From Acestrorhynchus altus (lineage: Eukaryota > Chordata > Actinopteri > Characiformes > Acestrorhynchidae), in assembly GCA_034509495.1 (NCBI GenBank), contig CM067512.1, positions 7,207,468-7,271,467 of the forward strand: a stretch of DNA of 64,000 bases, given 5' to 3'. Numbering within the stretch: the first letter of the stretch is position 1; every line of letters begins with the position of its first letter. The translations under genes were made by a program, and so were the position numbers. Under the pieces are notes generated by a model. It was given only the letters and a program-made list of their open reading frames with translations. It was not told the DNA's origin and did not search any database. Positions 57,150-64,000 of this stretch are shown here, piece by piece.

Positions 57150-57340
57150 TACTTATCATACTGGAGTACTTTGTAGTTTTATAATTACAGACTGTAGGAC
57201 ATTTGTTTCTCTGCATATTTTATCTTCTTTTCACCCTATTCTTCAATGATTAGGACCCCACAGTACCACCACAGAGCAAAAACAGTGCCATAGTGACACT
57301 GACATGGTGGTGGTGTATTACTGTGACTCATTTGACCATG
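57150..57340. mobile_element. Palindromic element, left-half fragment D
   Basis: ACTTTGTAGTTTTATAATTA, GACATTTGTTTCTCTGCATA, TTCTTCAATGATTAGGACCC and GTGACACTGACATGGTGGTG match the left half of copies A-C. Only about 190 bases remain, so it is truncated at both ends. Confidence 0.78.
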
Positions 57341-57344
57341 CCAG

Positions 57345-59220
57345 AAGTTGCCATTTCTCAAGGGTTCACAGGGGCTCTGGTAATCTCCTGCTCTCATATC
57401 CTGTGGAAGCTAAAAAGATGTTTGAATGTTCCCACAGACACAGTTTCCCCTGGCTCTGATCATTAAGCACCCACGGGCAGCCACTGCACTGTCTACTGTA
57501 AGTGGTAATGCTGTAGTGGATTAACAACATTCCCAAAACTTCTATTCAGATCTATTTCAGTAAAGAATCTGAATTTTCCTCCGCTCTCTCTTTCTCTCTG
57601 CCCAACCCCCACTGGAATGCAATGACCATAAAAATTGGCTAATCCTGGCCAAACCACCAGTTTCCCCTTGAACTCTACTTTGTAATCATAGCCTGAGCTC
57701 TGTTTAATTTGTCATCAGACAAGGCTGAGATAAAATATTAGGACATTCCTTAAATTAAAGTTTACAGCAACCCTATTGCCTGGATTTTAGTCATGGAACA
57801 ACACTACCAGCAGTGGTGAACCATGGAACAGCAACCACTACTGGACATGACATTCTTTTCTAACAAATTAATCGTTAAAAATGATGCATTCTAATTAACA
57901 GCAATTATTGACAGACTGTCTTTTCATTCTCTCTTCTGCAGGACTTTTAATATCATGTTTTTCTCTCCCATTGATGAATTAGTGTGAATATATCATTCTG
58001 TGTTTTTCAGTGGTTTTTCAGTTTTTCACCATGGGACTGAATTCATGCCTACATTGTGTAATAGATATAATTCTTCCTCCTGTAATTTTAAGAAAAGGTT
58101 CCACAAATGAACTGAAATTTTCCAGTATACAGGCAAGAAATTTTAATTGAACATTCAAATGTTCCATTTGCCAACGAAATATGAAGCTCTTTGTCTTTAG
58201 TATTCTTTTGTTCTCAGTAAGTCTAGCATTCCAGTTTGGAGGACTCTCATTCTTAAAAGCCTTTGGATTGTTTTGTTTGTCAGGTCTTACAATTGCTTGC
58301 TCCATTGTATCTGGAGTACCTACACATATATTTGCATTTAAGTAATCAAGTTAGCATTTTCAGCTTCCAGTTTCTCCAGATAGATACACTGTAATTCCGC
58401 TTCATTGAACAATAGGCAAGAATCCAGACTTAGAGAAATTGTACCAAGTGCCTGGATCAGCTATATCAACTTGCCCAGTAATACAGGAGAGGAGCACTGT
58501 ATTAGTTCCAATATTCACAATATAGTTTGACCTTGAATTCATGCAATTATACCAGCTTTTTAATATATTCCTGACATTTATTAGATTTAAGAGAAAACAC
58601 AAAGTTTTACATCTGCAAAAAAAGAAATGGCTCTGATACGTTTGCAACTGCTGCTATGGGCTGTCTTTGTACTAGAGAAATCTAGGTCATTGCCTATGGC
58701 CCCCATGAGCTGAAGGCCTGTTGTAAATTCAAATGATATATTCTGCATGTGTTGATGTTACATAACCTATAACATCCGTAATGTCAACACAGTAGTAGAC
58801 TATTTAATTTATTGTGATGACACAACTATGTGAAAACAAACAGGGCAAGGCTTCTGGCAATTAATGTCAGTGCAGACAGCTCTGAGTCTCAGACACTCAT
58901 AAATTGATATAAAGGTTCTTTACTTTTCAAGTTTTTTACACTTATAAACATCTATTACAAGTATGGTTCTTTAAGGGACCAGAAGTGGTGAAAAAGTGTG
59001 AAACTAAATGTGTATGAATACATTGATCACAATCACAAGATTTCTAATGTACTTGCCTTTTCTCTTCTGCTGATTGGCCAACCACAATCTAAATGCAGGG
59101 TTTGAACTATGAGAAACCTCAAAGCCAAATGTTTTATGAACTCTGCTGCTGAGACAGCTTACTGTCATAATTAGTGATGAGTCCACTGATTTTTTTTTTA
59201 TTGAGGAAGGCATTGTTGAG
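57345..59220. other. No supported gene
   Basis: 57640-57800 is repeat-free with balanced composition and could be conserved. The minus-strand frames at 58018-58305 (95 residues) and 58402-58647 (81 residues) are the least AT-biased frames here, but I find no domain or splice pattern that would make them exons. Confidence 0.35.
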
Positions 59221-59224
59221 TGTA

Positions 59225-59275
59225 CTTTGCAATTATTGTGCAATGAATTATCAGTGAGTAATCCAGCTTGAAAAA
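59225..59275 (-). repeat. Dispersed family F, terminal scrap
   Basis: On the minus strand it reads CAAGCTGGATTACTCACTGA then TAATTCATTG, matching the start of copy 1 at 19892-19918. Confidence 0.6.
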
Positions 59276-59553
59276 TTAAAAGTTAACGTTTTTCCAACTA
59301 AATTAAATACCATTTTAAATGCCAAATGAGCCTTCCAGTGCATGTTTATGCTATGTCCACATGTGCATGCAGACTCTGACTGATCAGTGATATCACTGTG
59401 TTCAATTACACTGAACCTTGGTGGCTGGTGAAAGTAGCCATTTGAAGTTGGAGGAGGAGGCTAGAATATGAAAAATAATGCTGATTCCATGTTTACTTAG
59501 TGACCAGTAGGTTAAACAAAATATTCTAGATCATTAGTGCAGGTTAAGTCCTG

Positions 59554-59556
<3 letters not shown>

Positions 59557-59622
<66 letters not shown>

Positions 59623-59623
59623 N
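59557..59623. repeat. (AT)n array with an ambiguous base
   Basis: About 31 AT units, then AAAAT and an N at 59623, followed by a short GA run. The N shows that the assembler could not resolve the end of the array. Confidence 0.97.
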
Positions 59624-59966
59624 TAGAGAGAGAGTGCAATCTACCCACCCTGAGAGAGCATGGCCAGTCTTGCTCTCTCAGACTCTAGATTTGATCCCAC
59701 TATCCTCTGATTGCAGGGCTAGCATTAAGGCAGGACTCTTCCAAAAACAGCTGAGAATTCTACCTTTCTTCAGGTTTAGGGAAGAAAAAATTTACTAAAT
59801 GAGTTACTCTGAAGGCTGGTCAGTTACATTCAGTGGAAGTGGTGTCTGATGTTTACTCCTTTAGTTTTGCAATGGAAATGTTCAAATAAGCTGGCCTGTT
59901 GTAATGTCTATATATTGCAATGCTGGAATTTCCATTGTACAGAACATAAAAATATATACTGTTATA

Positions 59967-59968
<2 letters not shown>

Positions 59969-60009
<41 letters not shown>
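59969..60009. repeat. (AT)n microsatellite
   Basis: About 20 AT units. Confidence 0.96.
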
Positions 60010-60015
<6 letters not shown>

Positions 60016-60157
60016 GAATTGTAGATATAAATACTTTTCCAAAATATGGTATTTTTACATGAAGAAATATTTGAGTAGCCTCTGTATATACTTTTCTTTA
60101 CTTTTCTATATAATGCTAATAAATCTACAAACTTTTGTAAGCTTTTATTCAGAATTA

Positions 60158-60185
60158 TATATTTATTTATTTATTTATTTATTTT
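60158..60185. repeat. (TTTA)n microsatellite
   Basis: About six TTTA units followed by T/G-rich sequence to 60229. Confidence 0.93.
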
Positions 60186-60489
60186 TGCTCGTTTTGTTTT
60201 TGTTTTTTGTTATTTTTGTTTTTTTTGTTGCTTATAAGGACTTAAAAAACTATATCTCAGTAATTCTGTTAGAAATTGATCATCTGCTGAACATTTAAGA
60301 ATGTTGAAGATTTATTTGCAATGTTTAGATCAATAAGGATATTTAGAATATGTTCTGCAAAAATACCTGACAGTGGTATTAAAATAAAATAAAATTAAAC
60401 AAAATGTCAGTTATTCTTATTATTACTAAACATATTATTAAACATGCATTGGAAGGCTCTTTTTCATTTAAACTTGGATTTAATTAGGT

Positions 60490-60675
60490 TGAGTCCAAGC
60501 TGGATTACTCATCACACAATGGATAATTCATCACACAATGATTCATCATCATTAGGGTAAGTCTTCTAGATTGTTATGATATGTGGATCATGTCTGTAGG
60601 TTACTCTGATCCTGAGATATAATGCGTAGACTACAGCATGTAACTGCCTGCAAAGTGAGGATCTTAGGCTCTAAG
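60490..60675 (+). repeat. Dispersed family F, copy 3
   Basis: AAGCTGGATTACTCATCACA, then ATCATGTCTGTAGGTTACTC, TGATCCTGAGATATAATGCG and CTACAGCATGTAACTGCC. An internal duplication of ATTCATCACACAATG is visible at 60525-60545. This is the best preserved copy beside 36655-36800. Confidence 0.75.
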
Positions 60676-60904
60676 AATTAAATAAAAAACAATGACTTCC
60701 ATAGACACAGCAAAGCACAGAATAAAACTTATGACAGATCTTTTTAAAAATCATTTTTGTTCTATTTAGTACATTATCATGACCCTCTCCACAGTTGCAA
60801 TGTTTTTTGTTGTCAATCTCTGAACTGCTCTCTAGTGGTTGTATTGTTTTAACATCCATGACAACATGAAGCATACAGGGATGGTTATTAATGTTTGAAA
60901 CAGA

Positions 60905-61085
60905 TTGCTTGTCTACCAGTATGATCAGCTTCACCAAACTTCTCAACCAGCTGGCTTACCAGAATATGTGTTGTCTCCTCAATGACCAGCTTTTCAATCA
61001 CCTTGACCATTGGAGACCAGCTCAGACTATCTGAAACCAGCTGCTAGCAAAATATGGTCTTGAGCTGGATTGTTCAGCAAGGACA
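60905..61085 (+). mobile_element. GACCAGC-rich non-autonomous element, copy 3
   Basis: TACCAGTATGATCAGCTTCA, CTCAACCAGCTGGCTTACCA, CACCTTGACCATTGGAGACC and the end TGGTCTTGAGCTGGATTGTT then CAGCAAGG. It matches copy 1 at its 3' end and copy 2 in the CACCTTGACCAT..GACCAGCT segment. Confidence 0.65.
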
Positions 61086-61089
61086 ATAG

Positions 61090-62675
61090 CTCAGACACAT
61101 TCTAACAAGCTGTCACAAAAGCTACAAGCCCTGCACTAGGCAAAATACAGCCAACCATAAAGACAGTATAACCAAGCACACAGCCCTCAGCTTCTATCCA
61201 TTGAAATTAGGCCTGATGTGGCCACATGGAACACCAACAGCTACATAGCTTTCATCATGTAAAACGTGTGTAATGAGGATGTTGCATATTCATCTCACAG
61301 ATTTGTCAGTCTAAGCCAACAGATAAGGTGGCCATAATCGCTGGGTGGCAATGCTGACCTTTGTCAAGGTCCTTCTGAGGAGTCATTTATTACCTGCCAA
61401 ATGCCACCTCGGCCAGCAGCGTTTGCTGGCGAAGCGGGTGGTGAAACAGGGACACGCAGGCACATTGCCTGATGTTTCCTGCTAATTTAAAATTCGCCCA
61501 CAGGGTATGTGTGTGCCCCTGCTGCTTCACCGCTCTGACAACTGCCATTACAACTTTCTGATGGAGAGTGCATGACGAAAACGAGTGCAATAACTCCAGA
61601 CTAAATGCTAAAAAGTCTTTACGAATGGAGCTTTCAAATATACGCAAAATGCTATATTTGGATTAAAGTAGCTCAGTTTTGTTCTTAACATTGTTAAAAT
61701 CTTGGCCAAAACAAGAAGGCAAATGGAAAAAGTTGCCAACAAATAAGACCCTGCCCATATTTTATGAACCAATTGTTTAACCTTCCATCTAAAGTTCTGT
61801 CATTGAGACTGAGTCACTTGCATTGAGTCATGGATGAGTCAGTGACCTAGACAAACACAACTGCGAGTTCAAAATTGCATTGTAGCTGTTAGAGACATTC
61901 CTTCAGCTGCTGTAGACCTGGCTGTCGATCTCTCTTCTCTAACTACTAGTCACATTTACTTTTGCTCCTTGGTGCTCCACTTCCATTAGTTGGACTCTTT
62001 CAGTTCCCTGGAAGAAAGAGAACAGGAAAGAAAATTAACTTCATACTTCTCCAGATTTCACAGAGACATGCATTCTCTGATCTTGCTTCTCTCAAAAGTC
62101 AGGAAGAGAAGCTAGTAGAAGAGGCCCAAGGGTATGCGTCTCAATAACCTCTCATTTTCTCCAGCTTTCTTTTGCACCCTTATATGGCTCCCAAAAGACT
62201 AAGTCTGAATCACAGGGAGAGAGAGGGCAATTACTGTCAGCCAAGGGATAGATGAAACACAGATAAGTCACATTTTCAATGACAATTCAGTTTCTTTCAT
62301 TCCTTTTTGGCAATAAATGGCAAACAATATTGTTATCATTAGGCACTAATGGACACGAAAAGGAGTGCCTGTGTAGCAGATTGTGTACAGTGACACAGTA
62401 AGGGAAAAGGGATGTGTCTCATAGTTTAAGAGCTGGTGGCAAGATAAACCTTAAAGAATATTGCCTTTTGCTTTTGCTTAATCCTCTCAATGCCCGGTGC
62501 TTGACTATGGAAGGACTTAAGTAAGAGATCTTATTTGGGAGGTACCTTCGGGGGAAATTTACCAATTCCTCTTTGAATTTTGAATTTTTTTTGGCTTAAA
62601 TGGTTCTTTAAATAACATGCCTAATAAATGAAATCTGTTCAAGTGGGGCTGTTCAAGTGCTGTTCCTATACATAT
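61090..62675. other. No gene; CpG-bearing possible conserved block at 61300-61620
   Basis: 61356-61371 reads GACCTTTGTCAAGGTC, a perfect inverted pair of nuclear-receptor-like half sites with a 4-base spacer, including TCAAGGTC. 61408-61570 carries several CpGs (GGCGAAGCGGG, AATTCGCCCA, CACCGCTC) unlike the AT-rich flanks. This is the best candidate in the window for a regulatory element, but no data support function. Confidence 0.35.
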
Positions 62676-62679
62676 TTGT

Positions 62680-63135
62680 TTATTGGTTATGTTAAATGTC
62701 CTGAAGCAGGAGAGTGTGCCAGTACTCTGGAAGACATTGTGTGTAGTATCTATCCCACAAACTGCACACCCCAGTGATCTGAATTGTTACAGACCCATGG
62801 CACTGACCTCACATCTGATGAAGGCCCTGGAAAGACTTTTTCTTGCCCATCTTTCTCCACTAATGCAACCAGCTATGGATCCTCTGCAATTTGCCTACCA
62901 GCCAGGCAATGGAGTGGAGGATGCTTTAATTTACCAACTCCACAAACCCTTGCTCATCTTGAAAAGGCAGGAAGCACTGTAAGAATCATGTTCCTTGAAC
63001 TATCGAGCTCTTCCAACACCATGGATCACCATCTCAACATGTGGACTATGGACTACACCATAAACACCACAGTATGTGTGACTTAAGGACTCTGTATCAG
63101 AAACACTGCTCTGCAACACAGGGGCTCAACAAACA
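62680..63135 (+). pseudogene. Reverse transcriptase fragment of a non-LTR retrotransposon
   Basis: 62690-62980 reads VVSIPQTAHPSDLNCYRPMA, LTSHLMKALERLFLAHLSPL and MDPLQFAYQPGNGVEDALIY, the early RT blocks of a fish CR1/L2/Rex-group LINE. A frameshift near 62970 moves to LEKAGSTVRIMFLELSSSSN, the block where the first catalytic aspartate should be (FFDFSSAFN in relatives), here lost. After a deletion, DHHLNMWTMDY and DSVSETLLCNTGAQQ (63093-63135) correspond to the block before TGAPQG. The YADD box is absent. Inactive. Confidence 0.87.
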
Positions 63136-63172
63136 AACAAACAAATAAATAAATAAATAAAAAAATAAAATT
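63127..63172. repeat. (AAAC)n(AAAT)n simple repeat
   Basis: About four AAAC and five AAAT units, directly at the broken end of the RT fragment. Confidence 0.95.
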
Positions 63173-63620
63173 TTAGTAGTACATTATAAGATTATCATCC
63201 TGTAATATTTTATCAGTAATCAAGGCATGTATTATGCACAGTAGTCATGTTAACATGCAGCCTGATAATCCATTAATAATCTAAACTGATAGCTTGATTA
63301 GAATAGAGTACATTCACATATGCACCTCGTTCAGAATAGACTAGGCTGATTGAGGACATTCTGAATACACTTTCTATCAGACCGAAAAAGATGAGTAATC
63401 CTTTAAATAATCTGTAAAATAGAAGAATAATAGTCATGTAATCACATGTATATTTGCAGATATGACATCATCATCTGATCTCCTCTTTCATAAGTGAATG
63501 TGAACCACATTTTCTGGATCTAACATAATTGTAAAGCAATTTAAAAAACAAACATATCAACTTCAAACTAAGGTAATACACTGCTGATCTTACTCTGACT
63601 GGAGTCATGATATTTGTTGT
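63173..63620. other. No supported feature
   Basis: AT-rich, non-coding. Confidence 0.45.
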
Positions 63621-63621
63621 C

Positions 63622-63649
<28 letters not shown>
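63621..63649. repeat. (GT)n microsatellite
   Basis: 14 GT units. Confidence 0.96.
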
Positions 63650-63653
<4 letters not shown>

Positions 63654-64000
63654 GGACATTTCCAATATATAAACACATCAGTTGTTTCATTTTATTGACA
63701 GCATGATATTTTTTTTATCATAGAAAATTGGATAGAATTGAAAAACACTTAATGTCTACACTTTTCATTACATAAAATTATTTAATGCTTAATTAAATAA
63801 AGTGCAGCACACTTTGTATAAAATTACTTATTGGGAGAGTATTTGAATAATTTACTAATACTAACGTTTTACTGACATTTTGTCTACATGTCAAAATGTT
63901 AAATATTAATAGATAGATGTGAACTATCTGTACTGTACTGTACTATTTGTTGACCTTTTATTCTCTTTACATACTGTAGCTGAAAGGAGTTTATCTAAGT
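63650..64000. other. No supported feature
   Basis: AT-rich to the window end. A small GTACT x3 repeat occurs at 63931-63944. Confidence 0.45.

Noticed and set aside
58018..58305. 95-residue minus-strand frame, possible exon
   Set aside because: No family match that I can recall, and no clear acceptor/donor pair. Kept only as an unassigned stretch.

Overview
This window looks like intergenic or intronic DNA from a teleost fish. It is AT-rich, crowded with microsatellites, and full of decayed Tc1-like transposons, L2/Rex1-type LINE remnants and small inverted-repeat elements. The mix of repeats, recognised from memory rather than by a search, suggests an ostariophysan such as a characin, catfish or knifefish. 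I found no intact host protein-coding gene, no rRNA or tRNA gene, and no bacterial, phage or CRISPR feature. Nearly all open reading frames are chance, or pieces of dead transposons.

Layout. 1-6 kb: a Tc1 relic, a tetranucleotide repeat, a GACCAGC-rich element with a long hairpin, a second Tc1 relic, a GAAA array and a third Tc1 scrap. 6-14.6 kb: repeat-poor apart from a LINE tail near 11.8 kb. 14.6-22.9 kb: dense repeats, including a 19-bp sequence identical to the Tn5 mosaic end at 17834-17852 (very probably a library artefact) and three tandem copies of a ~300-bp unit at 22.0-22.9 kb. 24.9-27.2 kb: two inverted-repeat elements, one with ~120-bp termini. 29-40 kb: long dinucleotide arrays, Tc1 relics, a tRNA-derived SINE with an L2-like tail, and two copies of a palindromic element. 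42.2-43.7 kb: a 5'-truncated L2 LINE inside a Tc1 relic. 44-50 kb: more Tc1 pieces and a near-complete palindromic element. 50.7-51.6 kb: 57 perfect copies of a decamer that grade into a 51-bp repeat. 51.8-57.1 kb: a duplicated unclassified segment and a LINE 3' region. 57-64 kb: further relics, AT arrays with one ambiguous base, and an RT fragment.

The elements do not form a functional system. They are a record of successive invasions: at least four Tc1-like subfamilies, at least three non-LTR remnants, one SINE whose tail matches the local L2, and several non-autonomous families present in two to four copies each. The items most worth checking are the Tn5 mosaic end, the nested decamer/51-bp array, the palindromic family, the ~120-bp-TIR element, the nested L2 insertion, and a short dispersed family (called F here) that I could not assign.
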